64,000 nt of DNA from Hydnum rufescens UP504. Lineage: Eukaryota > Basidiomycota > Agaricomycetes > Cantharellales > Hydnaceae. A program made the position numbers and the translations under genes. This document shows positions 35,991-48,382 of the stretch, one piece after another; position 1 is the first letter of the stretch; each line of letters begins with the position of its first letter. The notes below the pieces were generated by a model. It did no database searches and was not told where the DNA came from. It saw only the letters and a list, made by a program, of their open reading frames with translations. The stretch lies in assembly GCA_014904985.1 (NCBI GenBank), contig MU128999.1, forward strand, positions 42,608 through 106,607, in the 5' to 3' direction.

Positions 35991-37685
35991 ACCCGAAGCA
36001 CTTCCCTTGAAAGTGTGAGGATCAACAAGGATTAATCACCTCATGCTATCAGCATATTCATGCACCTCTTTGGCTCTCAGTTGCGGAGTTTTCCTCATCT
36101 CGGCTTCGCGCTCAGAGCTGAAAGGTCAACAAGACTAAGAGAGTGGTGTATGAACTGGCTAGACGACCCCAAGGAGAAAGGACAAGCTAGGGAGATGTGG
36201 AAACCACGGGCACAGAAAGCCAGTAGCTTGATGCTCCGAAGACGAGATCGTTTGAAGATATCCTCTACACCCCGACCCGATTCGCACACTCGGTGAAGCG
36301 CGGAAGCCTCTGGACCCTGGGGCTGTGTGCACACAGCCCAGGGTCCAGTGACTGGAAATGGCTGTACTGTACATGGGGGTCGGCAATGACACTTGTACCA
36401 TCACGTGATTGATTTGTAATTAAATTTCCGTTCACACCTCCTCTCGTTATAAAATCTCAGCCACATCTTGTTGGAGAGCCTTCCTGAGGGCTCAAATGCA
36501 TTTGTATGATGTCCTTGGAGTATTAGTTCTGAATATTGTTTTGCCCCATTATACTTGTTGCCAATCACCCGTTATAATGATTTAGAGCAGCAATAAGCTC
36601 TCACTTCTTGTCTTCCTTTGATTTAAGTGGGACTTCTTGGGGACTGCTGTGTCCCACTGTTGGTGCCATTCAAGCTGTTCCTCCAACATAGCGGCATTGT
36701 TCTCAGGTTATTGATCCAAGTTTTGGGATGCAGAGGCTTTTTGTGCCTCAGAGCGCCAACTTTGGTTCTTCTGGCTACTTTACCATTTTTGAAAAAATAC
36801 TGGTTACAAACCACCTTCAGCTCATCGGCCCTAGTATGCGCCTGGCTATTGAGGAAATTTCTTCTCGGCGTAATCTCCGAAGGACTGTACAGCCACGCAG
36901 AACCATCGCAGCCATTCATGAAAACACGGATTGCGACAATCCTATGCATGAAATTTCTTTGACTCAATAATAAAACCTGGTTTGTTTTACATTTGGAACG
37001 GAATTTTCAGGACACATTCTGGACAAAGTTGCCACATAACTCTGTAGAGTATTAATGGCTGCATGATTACAACATTTTAGGGAAATATAAAAAATTCTAT
37101 CATCAAAAATCCTTAGCAGCATGCTTGAATTAATGGTCCCTCTATTGGTCTTAATTCATATCTCCATTGTGTCAAGCACAATCCTATATGCCGGATTTCA
37201 GAGGGAGACCCGGGGCCTGCCGATTGAATGGTATTGCCGATCCCCACGAGTCAAAGTGCACATACCTGCTCTCTCTATTCTGATGGTATGAGCGTCGCTG
37301 AAATCTGCCGTGTCCTCGGGGTCATGCCCTTGTGTACAGCTACATAGCAATAGGTGATGATCATTTCCCTCTAAAAATGACAACCGTGGGATCGAAAGGT
37401 ATGTACTATTACATTGCATTTTGGGGATGCCTTGTATTCTCAGGTTCAACCTCAGGGGTACTTGGGATCAGTGCTTGCAGCACCATGCATTAGGCCATCC
37501 ATACCCAATGTGTATTTGTGGGTGTGAAAGGTGGGGTGAAAAATGCATTACGAATTTCTATTCAAAAAGTCAGGGACGCCGAGCGTGCGGAGGGCGGCAT
37601 GACACGATGTTTGTAGGGCTTTGCCTCACGTAACGTTCGTTCTCAGACCCCTCGTTTTTACCTCTTTACTTCTTTTTCCCCCAAC
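35991..37685. other. Spacer before GH3 copy B
   Basis: The left part is unrecognised. A minus-strand open stretch at 36623-36967 (LHPKTWINNLRTMPLCW) looks like a degraded mobile-element remnant but I cannot name it. From about 37370 the sequence parallels the promoter of GH3 copy A. Confidence 0.35.
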
Positions 37686-40600
37686 ATGGCCACCTTCAAC
37701 ATTGCTCTTCTCGTCGTCTGGATCCTCCTGGCTTGCAGCGCAAATGCTGGATCCCCCCATCACCGCCAGGCACCCAATTCAACAACTTATGGCCACAAGT
37801 GGAACGCTACCAAGACGTCGATGTGGAAGCCAACCACGAAGCTTTCCAATCTCACTACCCACTCTTGGAGCAGTCCATCTGTCCCCACTGAGAAGCCATG
37901 CCTAACGGCTTGCGGTTCTGGTAGTCCGGAGACAGGCACAATCGTTACCGTCACCACTGTGAGAAGTATGTCCTGCCTTTTTCCGTCCATTCTTGTGACA
38001 TTGTCTTTTAGGTTATTGTAACATCTTTATATCCCATCCCAACGGACGGTCCCATGCCCTCTGCGCCGTACACTCCTCCTCGGCCGGGCTCTCGAAATCA
38101 CACTCGTTCACCAGCAGTGCGCGGCCTCGGCGCATGGGCCGAGCCTGTCAAACGTGCTCGCCAAGTTGTAGCAAGTCTTACTCTCGAGGAACGCGTCAAT
38201 CTCACCACCGGTGTCGGTGAGTACCATCGATCAGTAGTGCAAAATCAGTTCAACCGTGAGGGATTGATACGGAACGCTTCCAAGGTTGGATGAATGGACA
38301 TTGCGTTGGGAATATTCCAGTACGCGGTCCTTAACATTATCCGTGTGTCCTTGTTGCTAACAGTTATGTAGCCTCTAGCAAGTATTGGATTCCCCGGACT
38401 CTGCTTGGAGGTTCGTGTCATGTTTGTCTTCACGTGACTACTGATTCATACGTCAAAATAGGATAGTCCATTAGGTGTGAGGTTTGCGGATCACGCAACG
38501 GCTTTTCCAGCGGGAATCAATGCCGCTGCTACTTGGGACCGCCATCTCATCCGTACGTCGTTCGCTCTCATTCCCTATCACTATTTGGTGCTCACTGTGG
38601 TGGTGCAGGAGAACGTGGTATCGCAATGGGTATGATGGTCTACCTAATGCCGTTTTCACGTCATTGATCCCACGTGTTTGCGTAGGCGCCGAATTCCGGG
38701 GCAAGGGTGTCAATATCCAACTGGTCTGTCTTCATTTCAAATGCAGAAGCTTAATTTATGACATAATTGTTTTCATTTAGGGTCCCATGATGTTAGTCTA
38801 CGTCAGGAAATTAGAGGTTCAGTCGCTGAGAATTGTTGGACTTTCACAGGAATATGGGTCGTAATGCGCAGGCCGGTCGCAACTGGGAAGGATTGTGAGG
38901 TGTCTCGTTTCGCCCTCTTGTCTTATCTCTGATGATTTTTGTGCCATAGTGGTGTGCTGATCCAACGTCTCCTATCAAGACTGCTAATCATGTTGATTTA
39001 GGTGCCGACCCCTATCTGGTTGGAGAATCCGCCTACGAGACCATCATTGGAATCCAAAGCCAAGGTGTCCAAGCAACTGCTAAGCATTATATCGGCAACG
39101 AGCAGGAGCACAATCGCACCACCTCCAGCTCCAATATCGATGACCGCACTATGCACGAGATTTATGCCCATCCTTTTATGCGCTCTGTCGCTGCCGATGT
39201 TGCCAGTGTTATGTGCTCTTACAGTATGTCCTCCTATTGTCCTTGATGTTCCATTTTATGTTAAGCTGAGAGATCTTTAGACTTAAGTATGTCGAACTCT
39301 CACCACAATGGGTATCGATATGACATATATTCCTGCAGTAAATGGCACGTGGGCTTGTGAGGACGAGTATGCCTTGAACGACATCCTGAAGGGAGAAATT
39401 GGATTCCAGGGGTGAGCACGATCATACTAGGGGATAATGCCCCATATTGAAGGATCCTATCGCAGGTACATCATGAGTGACTGGTCTGCTACTCATTCTA
39501 CCTTGAGTGCTGAGGCTGGTTTAGACGTGCGTGGATCTATGATATCATTTCTCTGAAACCGATTCTCACTTTATTATAGATGACAATGCCTGGAGATATC
39601 GTGTATGTGACTCATTTCGTACCGTGCCTGCCGAAAGCTTACCAGTGGATGACTTTTTAGCTTCAACGACAACGTAACGTGAACCTTCTTCCTCCTGTCT
39701 TTGTGATCTCCCGCATGCTTACGCTATTGGGTTGTTCAGTTACTTCGGTCAGAATCTCACCGACTACGTGTAAGTTTCGTGCGACATACCGGGTTGCCCC
39801 CTAATACCGATGGCTCTGTGTAGTAACAATGGGACGATCGCCGAGTCGCGCGTCAACGTAAGCTTGTCCACCAATAAGAAGAGAATGCCTATCCATAGGG
39901 GCTATTATTTAGGATATGGCCACCCGCATCCTCGCAGCATACTACTTGTTAAAACAAGACCAAGACTTTCCTCCCGTCAATTTTGACGCGTTCCACCCCG
40001 ACGACCCATTCAACCAGCACGTCGTTGTAATCAGCGCTAGGCACCAACAGTTGCGTTCCCCCCAACTGGTTTTCTCGAATCTCCCTCTGATTCTTGAGTA
40101 TTTACTCGCCTAGAATCGCACACGATGTTGCTGCATCATCGACGATTTTACTCAAGAACATCCAGAATGCACTCCCTCTGCAGAAGCCAAAGACCTTAGT
40201 CATCATCGGTTCGGACGCGATGCCACCGCCCAATGGTCCGAATGGATTCCCGGACCGTGGCGGTGTATCGGGAACCCTTGCTATGGGATGGTGTGTTTGT
40301 TCAATCCGTTATTTTTATTGTGTGCAATCGATTCTGATTGTGTTCCTTTGTGATTGGACATGGATAGGGGATCTGGAACGGCCAATTTTCCTTATTTGAT
40401 CTCCCCGTTGGAAGCCATCCAAGCACGTTGTCGCAAGGATCTCACCACCGTGTCCTGGTTTTCCAATGACTGGGATCTTGACACTGCCGGCTCTGTGGCC
40501 CAGTACAAGGATGTAGCAATCGTATTCGTGAACTCGGACTCTGGGGAGGGTGAGTCCGGCTCTCGCCTCGTGTTTCCATGGCGTTTTTGGAAGTGGTAAT

Positions 40601-41815
40601 TGAGTGCCGAGTACATGCTCAGATTACATTACCGTGGCGGGAAATGAGGGGGATCGCAACAACCTAACCTCATGGCACAATGGTGATGCTCTGATCCAGA
40701 CCGTGGCCGCGAACAATTCGAACACAATTGTGGTTGTGCACTCGGTTGGACCTTTGATTCTTGAGACCTGGATCGACCATCCTAATATTACAGCTGTCCT
40801 CTGGGCTGGCCTCCCCGGTCAAGAAAGTGGTTTGTCGCGGTTATTGCTTTGGTATTGTGGTGTTTATGATTCAGTTGGGTCTTTCTAGGCAATGCTGTGC
40901 GGGATGTCCTTTATGGGGATTGGAACCCTAATGGCAAGCTCCCATACACGATCGCGCGGAACGCCAGTGACTATAGTGGATCAATCGTTACGGACTCTGA
41001 CCCTGTTTGTACGTTGTACTCATTGTGGTTCCTTTGGGTTGTACCCTATTGACCGACATGCCGTATGCCCTGGTTAGCCATTAAACAAATCCCCTACACT
41101 GAGAGGTAAGCATCAGTTGAATGGGTGGTGATGAAATTGGGAACCCCTTGTTGAAGTTCTGTTTGGCCTTTCCAAGGCTCTTGATCGATTACCGACATTT
41201 CGATGCGTGGGGCATTTCGCCCCGATTCGAATTCGGTAAGTTTTCCGTCCTGGGATTAGTATGCGTGGCGGTTGCTGATGTCTTGTTCCAACTGCAGGAT
41301 TTGGTCTGAGTTATACTACGTACGAATACTCTAACCTCCAGATTCGGATGAAGTCGTACGGTGACGAAGGCGAATTGGAGGCCGCGTGGGCTAAGGGCAA
41401 TGTGGGAAACCACTGGATTGGATCGTCCCTCGACACTTGGTATGTAAATGAACCTGTTTGATCGCTTTCGAATACTCAACTCTGTCTATGGATTACTTTC
41501 GACAGGCTGCACCGACCTGTATGGATCGTGACGTACAATATCACGAACACGGGTTCGGTGGCTGGTGCCGAGGTATCGCAACTGTATCTCGAGTTCCCGC
41601 CGTCGGCGGAGGAGCCACCCTCCGTGCTTCGTGGGTTCGAATCCACGCACCTTGTGCCAGGCGAAACGAAGTCGGCGACGATCAAGCTTTCGCGATACGA
41701 CCTTTCGGTGTGGAACTCGGTGCAGCAGGGGTGGAGTAGACCGCAAGGCCCGATTGGTGTCCTTGTCGGCGCCAGCAGTCGTGATTTCAGACTTAAAGGT
41801 TCTATTGCGGCGTGA
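37686..41815 (+). CDS. GH3 beta-glucosidase, copy B (intact)
   Basis: This is a secreted beta-glucosidase with signal peptide [20 protein letters not shown], a Ser/Thr/Pro linker, [58 protein letters not shown] and [19 protein letters not shown]. The catalytic nucleophile Asp is in [13 protein letters not shown], preceded by [11 protein letters not shown]. The second GH3 domain has [38 protein letters not shown] and [14 protein letters not shown], with [11 protein letters not shown]. The end is a fibronectin-III-like domain ([19 protein letters not shown] to LKGSIAA, stop 41813-41815). About 15 short introns are needed; all I checked have GT-AG ends and keep frame. It probably acts on cellobiose or glucans outside the cell. 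Confidence 0.92.
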
Positions 41816-42711
41816 GCATGAAGATAAGCTTGTCCATTCGTTTATATATGGATTTATTCTTGAATCTGCCCATTCGTTTGTATAAGGATTTATTCTTGGA
41901 GAGGTTACTTGGGCGTATAATTGCTTATATTTCGGTGCAAATGACAATCTTTTAATTATCGTGAACCTTGGGCTACACTTCCTGACTCATTTCAGTGATG
42001 TTGGCCACCCCAGTTAATTGCCAGTACTCAAGTAGGGGTCATTGACTTGAAATTGAGCTTTTACTCGACCCCCAGAAGTGGTAACCGTGACCTGTAACCG
42101 ACCTCTAAGCTGTGGGATGACATTCCAAACACTATGAAGAATTAAAGATAACGGAATCACATGTGTGGTGATGTTCCATATGCATGGCAATATCGGAACG
42201 TGGCTGTGGGATGACCGATAATTTGTTTTACACATCTGTGGCTGAGGCAGCGAAGCGGTCCGCAAGAGGGAATGTTCACATTTGGAATTAATCCAGGACG
42301 TGACCAACCCCCTTCTAAATCAGTGTCGAGATCAATCCCAACACTAGAGTGGGCCAAGGTTCCTGACTGATTTCAGCGATGTTAGCACACCGTTGTCGCT
42401 CACCATATTACATAATCTATTTGCTGTGCTGTGCTTCTGCGCCCCGATGTCAAGCGAAATTGGGTTGAGAGCTCGGGTTCACAGGATGAATCTTCTTCCG
42501 GGTATTTGTCCGTTTCTGCTTCGATATAAATGGCAATGTTATTATTATCGTGTACGATGGGCGCCAGTTCCGGACCGAGTTCGACGTTGAATAAATGGTT
42601 CGTTATCTCTATGCTCGGTAGTTCTTGGTGTGCTCCTTCTCCTTGTACTCTTCAACAGACACATAACTTATGCTCTATCATTGACACCCCTGCTCAGAGC
42701 GAGAAACCAAG
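41816..42711. other. Spacer between GH3 copy B and protein X copy B
   Basis: It holds the module flank shared with 31860-31930 and the leader of protein X. Nothing coding was recognised. The last 60 bp (GCGAGAAACCAAGATGA) recur in copies C and D. Confidence 0.4.
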
Positions 42712-43729
42712 ATGACCGAGATTTCACGTCAGATGGTTGAGGAAGAGCATGGATCTACTGATCGTGCGGGGAGATACACTCTTGTTGATCCCCACCCTTC
42801 CAAGGGAAGCACGCTAAACTCAGGGGACGATGATGTCGAGGCACGTTTCCTTCGTTGTTGGACTGATAGGATCTCACTTGTTTTTATCTTGGGGGACAGT
42901 TTCATTCCACGAATCAGGGTTTCTCGGATAGATCAGATTCTTCTTTGGCCTCTTCACTGTTTCATGATGCTCTCAACTGCTCCACAGCATCCGTGGGTTC
43001 AAATTTATTTACGCACTCATGGAGTCGTCCTGCGACGTACAATATCCCGGATCTATGTTCCTATATTGCATCTACTCCTCCCACTCCCATCACTCTCCTG
43101 AAGTGGTGCAAAAACCAGGACGGAGTGAAGCACGAGTTCTTGCTCGTGAAAATCGAACGAATCGAGGACGGGAGCACCATATGGCTACGTCTTGACCGGC
43201 AGAGGCGCACTAACGCCAAGGCTGCAAATTCCATTTCCTCACCTGTTCCATCAGGTGACACTGTGAGTACTCTCGCCCACTTGATGTGGCTCGTATCCCG
43301 ATACACCCTCTTGCGTCGAACCCCATGGCGATATATTAGGTGAAGCTCTGTACCGATGTCTCGTCCCTATTTGATGGGTCACAAAGCCGAGTCCAAGTTG
43401 AGACAAAATTCACCGCCCCAGTATTTCTGCACAGGCTAGGCGGACTCCTATCTATCCTGATGGAAGATTCTCCTGATTATAAGTGGTACTCGGTACATAT
43501 CTCCTGCAGCATTTCTCCAACATCTGAATGATCCGACTATTTCCAGGAGAATTGTTTCTTTTTTTGTGCAGTCATCTATGAAAATCTCGTTTCCGTGGGT
43601 CAAGGGGTCAACGTTTCTGGTGCTCCAAGAAAAATATCTCTGTCACTTGCTCCAGAGCTGAAGGCGCGAATAAAAAAGCGTCTGGAAAGGTGGCCGTTAG
43701 TCTGTTCATCTCTCTCATATTTGAACTGA
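42712..43729 (+). CDS. Conserved agaricomycete protein X, copy B
   Basis: Function unknown. Exon 1 starts MTEISRQMVEEEHGSTDRAG. A later exon holds THSWSRPATYNIPDLCSYIA, LLKWCKNQDGVKHEFLLVKI and GSTIWLRLDRQRR, then after an intron starting GTGAGT, VKLCTDVSSLFDGSQSRV and DSPDYKWYS. A further intron with a GT donor (GTACAT, about 43494) joins ENCFFFCAVIYENLVSVGQG and the basic tail APELKARIKKRLERW before the stop at 43727-43729. The intron between exon 1 and the 42950 block is not certain. No membrane segment or signal peptide is seen. It is repeatedly paired with an HSPA12-like gene in this window. Confidence 0.65.
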
Positions 43730-43733
43730 GCAT

Positions 43734-46290
43734 CATGGCACTATTACCGGCACCCTCTCAGCCTAGAGCCTTCTCCTGGTATTCCAAGCCTCGATCTCCG
43801 TGGGGTCTTCCCGATGGGTGCGGTATCTACTACACCTCCCAGCGGGCGACTCCCGAACGAGTTCTCGGTTGCCGAAGAGCGAGAAGAAATTGCCCGGAAG
43901 TATCGTCCCATTCCATCAGGGAAATCACGATCCTTCGTTCGCCTCGAAAGACCCCAAACGGCGGCCTCAGAGCGCGTTGGGGTCTTCCAGAGGCTCCAGA
44001 GGCTATGCGGGTTTTTCTGATCTTATCTGGGGACTTCTAACATCTGCCAGTGCATTGAATATAATCTCTCAACGGAGTCTCGACTTGCTGTTGGCACGTC
44101 AGCTTCACTCCGCCCTGTCAAAGAATCCAGTTATGATGTCAAAAATGCCGCCAAGATGCCCTTGCCTCCATTACTGCGTCTCAGCCACCCCTGAGAACCC
44201 CGATGCACGCCTACTTCTCTAACATACCAATCATAATTCAATTCAAGCTACAAAAGAGTACCGAATGTACCTGCCATTCGCTTCGTATTGCAAGGAGAAT
44301 ACTGATGTCGGTATTCCATAGAGAGTACCCCTTCCCTCAAATTTAGTCGAACCAATACAATGGACAGCCAGGCTTGTCCTCCTCAACCGCAGCCTTGGAT
44401 GCACCTTCCGTAGATTTCTGTCAAGTAGCATGGTATCACAGCCCTCACAACCCCAGGAAATCAAGTTTTCTGTTCCCGCCAACTCTCGCACGATGCATTT
44501 AGGCGAGTCCCACGTTACTTCCACCGAAGGAGAAGTGATTTCGATTATTTCCTGCTCCGGATTCATTGATCTCTTTCGCAAATCCCGCCGCGCCGCGCCT
44601 AGACTATGATAATTCAGGCGACGATGACCCTTGAAGATTCCGACACCTCGCCTCTGGTGTTGTTTCGAGTACAACTAGTACAGCGTCATGGGATGCACAT
44701 AGATCGTTATTGTTGGCTATTAAAGCGTGAAGATTTCCATTCACTAGCCAAGGGAATTAGCTGACCGATATGAAAATAGTAGCCTAGATGTTCAAACGAC
44801 ACAAAGATATGTGTTGGCAAGAACGACTCCATATCCTGAGGCACAATCCGTAATTTCTTATGGTTTTCCGATCATACTCCCTGTGCCCCTAATTGCTTTG
44901 ATGGATAGTGAAACAGAAGCGTCACTCATCCATCCTCTAGGTCCAGTTAACTTTCTCCAGACCTGGAACCCATGATGTGCGAGGCTGGAAGCACCATTGT
45001 ATGCCATCTCCTATCCAACTTTAAGATGCAGAGACATCGCCACTTCCAGCATCTCACAGCGCCGGGGTAACACCTGAAATCGCTGAAGCCTGCTTGCGCT
45101 CTGGGTCGTGCCGCCGATATCTATTTCTGGACGTCTCCTTTCGTGGCCTCAAACTTTCTGATTTGGGGAAACTGCATTACGCGGGACCTGTGGATGATAC
45201 AAGGTCCCATTTCAGACGTCTTGGCCTCCAAGATTCCGGTACGCGCCATCCCCTTGATATACATCTTGGTTTGTTGACCTCCGCATTCATATAAATTTGG
45301 GTTTACTGGAAAGCCACAGGGGAGGGATCTCCGTTTTGAGTCCTTCGACACTTCTGATTGATGTAAGTCTGATCATGTCATAGTATTTGTGTGGCCTAAC
45401 GTTGAACTTCTGTCTCGATAGGCAACCCTGGTCTTTCCCATGGCGACTTTTTAACTCGTAGTCCCCGTGAATGATCTCCGAGAGAGTATTTGGTACAATT
45501 TTTGGATCTAGATCCGGCCTAGTCCAAGATTCATGCCGTATTTTTCAGCCGCGTACTGCAAGCCCAATCAAAGAGAATGCGCTCAGTGGACGTCGTCCTC
45601 CCCATGGGCGGATTTTCTGCGAGCCCATATCTTTTTGATCGTATAAGGGTACGGATATACCGTCTTTCGATTTTCCCATATTTATGTCAGATTACACTGA
45701 ATGCAGGACCCATTTCACGAGCGTTTGCGTGATAGGATCCGGATATAGCGAGAGCTGTGCAATCAGGTCTCGCGGAAAGTCTCATACAGGGGCCAACCAA
45801 AGCTCCGACAATCATTGCTTCCCAGAATTATATCACCGGGATAGGTCCTAATCTAGCGATCAGGCCCAGAGGCAACTGGGACTCAGGGGATTTTGCTTGG
45901 ATGATGCACCTCTTCAACGGAGTTTCCGAGTATGTACCAGACTTGAATGAGTGTGCCTCTCTTGTCACCTTCCTGATGGATCTTCCCCGCCTTCAAGAGT
46001 GCAGTATTTGGTGATCGGGGGCGCATTGTTGGGAAAGGGGGAACCAGTCCTCCAAGAATTCACGAAGGCTTCCTCTAATCTATCTGGTAGGAATGACCTT
46101 GGGTATAATGTTTCGCTGGACTTGTGACACTCTGATTTATATTCATGGTTAGATTCTGCAGAAATACTGTGTGATACAAGTGGAGGCAATCTGGGACCCA
46201 TCCAAGATTGGGAAATCGATCTTAGTGATATATCTTTGTTCAAGCGAAATGCGCGGAATTTTCCTTGGAATAGGTTTGATATGGGTGAGT
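43734..46290 (+). pseudogene. HSPA12-like Hsp70-family ATPase, copy B (decayed)
   Basis: The copy is recognisable only by comparison with copies A and C. PQPQEIKFSVPANSRTMHLG (44450-44510) matches the phosphate-1 block of copy C but has lost the DFG and GVSY residues. At 44940-45300 the block DLEPMMCEAGSTIVCHLLS corresponds to the DAGG(G/S)T region. VDVVLPMGGFSASPYLFDRI follows near 45600 and, at 45757-46010, APTIIASQNYITGIGPNLA and NECASLVTFLMDLPRL. The C-terminal part (EPVLQEFTKASSNLSG; DLSDISLFKRNARNFPW) is the best preserved. Stops and frame changes interrupt the middle. Non-functional. Confidence 0.7.
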
Positions 46291-47024
46291 CATTTCTCCT
46301 GTCGTTGCTCATTTCGGTTGGGGATCTAATTGTTTGTGCAATTTTTGAGATTCACATCGAAATTTAGAGTCTAGGTGAGTCGGCTCCACGTGCTAGATAA
46401 CAGTCCCACTTACTTTGTTTTGTGAATGGTCCAGAGGTTATCCTTTTGAGATAGAAAAGGCTAGGACAGTTAAGGCTACCTCGCATCCCCGGGGATTGAA
46501 TTCTGCATAACTTCCTGGTGCGAACTGTGACCTCCTGCATGTACAGGTTACGTGTAGATTGCGGTTCTTCACTCAGTGTAATTTATGATTTCATGCACAA
46601 CAGCAAAAGGCTAATGAAGTGGTTTAGAGTTCATCTCCTTTCGGCACAATTCAACACAGGTATTCATGTTTATCAGGTATCGACTTCCCATTATGGATGT
46701 ACTGGCAATGCTAGTGCTGTTGCAAGTAACAGAGGTCCTTGATGCTTTCTGGTTTATATGAACAGAGCACGGTTCCACTTGGTTCTAAGCCTATCTATCG
46801 CTTCCGCACACTTACGAATCCTCTGCGAGACCGAGCAGATATGTACCGCTTGAGGATGGCATTAGCGAGAGCTGAGGACATGCATGTACGCAATCCCAAG
46901 TATCACGTTGTTGAGTCCTCAGGGAACCAGTCTTGGATTCGGAAAGATCAATAGAGGGAGTATCAGGGAAAGAATGAACATAACTATCCCATCCAAATCA
47001 CGATGTGCTCTTCATCACACATTT
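46291..47024. other. Spacer, possible HSPA12 C-terminal remnants
   Basis: A plus-strand open stretch at 46518-46742 (SVIYDFMHNSKRLMKWFRVH) follows HSPA12-like copy B and may be its last exon or an unrelated relic. Nothing else was recognised. Confidence 0.3.
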
Positions 47025-47824
47025 ACCGACTCTGACCCCATATGTAAGTTTCTACTTGTGGTAATTCCATTTGACTAATAATATCTTAATGGCGGACATG
47101 CCCTGGGTAGCCATTAAGCAAGTCCCATACACTGAGAGGTAAGCATCGGTTGAATACATGGTGATGAAATAATTGAAATTGAGACTCCTTGGGTGAAGTT
47201 TTGTTTCGCGGTTCCAAGGCTCCTGATTGCTTACCGAGGTTTTGATGCCTAGTATATTGCCATGATTTGAATTGGGTAGGTTTACCATCCCGGGATTGAC
47301 GTGTTTGCGGATATCCTGTTCCAACCGCAGTATTTGGTACAGTATGAGTTACACTACGTATGAATACTCTAAATTTTCATCATCAGATGAAGGCATCCAG
47401 TGACAAAGGCTATTTGGAGGCTGCGCGGGCGAAGGGCAATGTGGCAAACCATTGAATTGGATCGACGTTCGACACCTGGTATATAAACGAACGCGTTTGC
47501 TTTCGGCAGGCTGCACCGACCTGTATGGGTGTGACGTAGGATATCACGACACGGGCTCGATGGCTGGTGCCGAGATATCGCAGCTATATCCCGACTTTCC
47601 CCCATCGGCGGAAGAGCCACCCTCCGTCCTTCGTGGGTTCGAATCTGTGCACCTTTCGCCAGGCAAAACTAAGTTGGTGACGATCAAGCTTCCGTGATGC
47701 GACCTTTCAGTGTGAGACTCGCTGTGACGCTGTTGCAGGGGTGGAGTAAACCACAGGGCCCGACTGGTGTCCTTGTCGGCACCAGTAGTCATGATTTCAG
47801 ACTTAAAGGGTGTATTGCTGCGTG
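47025..47824 (+). pseudogene. GH3 beta-glucosidase, copy C (3' fragment)
   Basis: This piece matches only the last exons of copy B: TDSDP at 47029, a diverged segment with AAP-CMGVT at 47510, the region encoding [16 protein letters not shown] at 47600-47650 and the 3' end with CAGACTTAAAGG at 47800. Frame breaks and stops occur throughout. The 5' two thirds of the gene are absent. Confidence 0.8.
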
Positions 47825-48062
47825 AGCGTGAAGATGAACCTGCCACTCGTGGGTATAAAGGCTTGTTCTTGGAGACGGATTGCAGCGTGGCACCTCTGCT
47901 TTACGTAATTGAACTTGGCCTCAAGGATACCTCGTGTTTGGGGAACAAATCTTCTGCTTTGCTAGTATCTGTACTTCACTTCTTCATTGTTGTGTTGCTC
48001 TGGATAGGGCATCCGCTGCACCCTGAGTGTTATTAACGCCTCTGCCTGGAGCAAGAGACCAA

Positions 48063-48180
48063 GATGAATGAGAGCGTTTACCTCATAACCTTGGGGTGCT
48101 TGTTGATCCCCACACTTCCACAAATACTATATTCTGTTCGAAAGTACATCTCTCTCGCTCGCATGCGTTGATAGGATCTC
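48063..48180 (+). pseudogene. Protein X, copy C (5' remnant)
   Basis: ATGAATGAGAGCG after GAGACCAAG, and then TTGTTGATCCCCACACTTCC, match the first exon of protein X copy B (42712-42800). Sequence similarity stops near 48180, so only a scrap of the gene remains between GH3 copy C and HSPA12-like copy C. Confidence 0.55.
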
Positions 48181-48382
48181 ATCGGCCCTCATTGGCTCTT
48201 ATCCTCTGTGACAGCCCCCCTCCATAAATCAGAGCTTGTCAGACAGATCACATCACAGCGATCCCCCCTCACTTCCTTGCCTGTTTCATAAACGAAACCT
48301 GTCCATGGCATCTGTGCAGTTGGCCTTGTGCTTCCAAGTATGGAAATTGAGTTGAGCCTCGAGGATGCCTTAAAAAGAGCTC

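Noticed and set aside
36623..36967. Open frames on both strands, one with LHPKTWINNLRTM
   Set aside because: It may be an old transposon piece but I cannot name a family, so no gene is called.
44243..44674. Long open frame on the minus strand
   Set aside because: The plus strand here aligns with the HSPA12-like phosphate-1 region of copy C, so the minus frame is a shadow.
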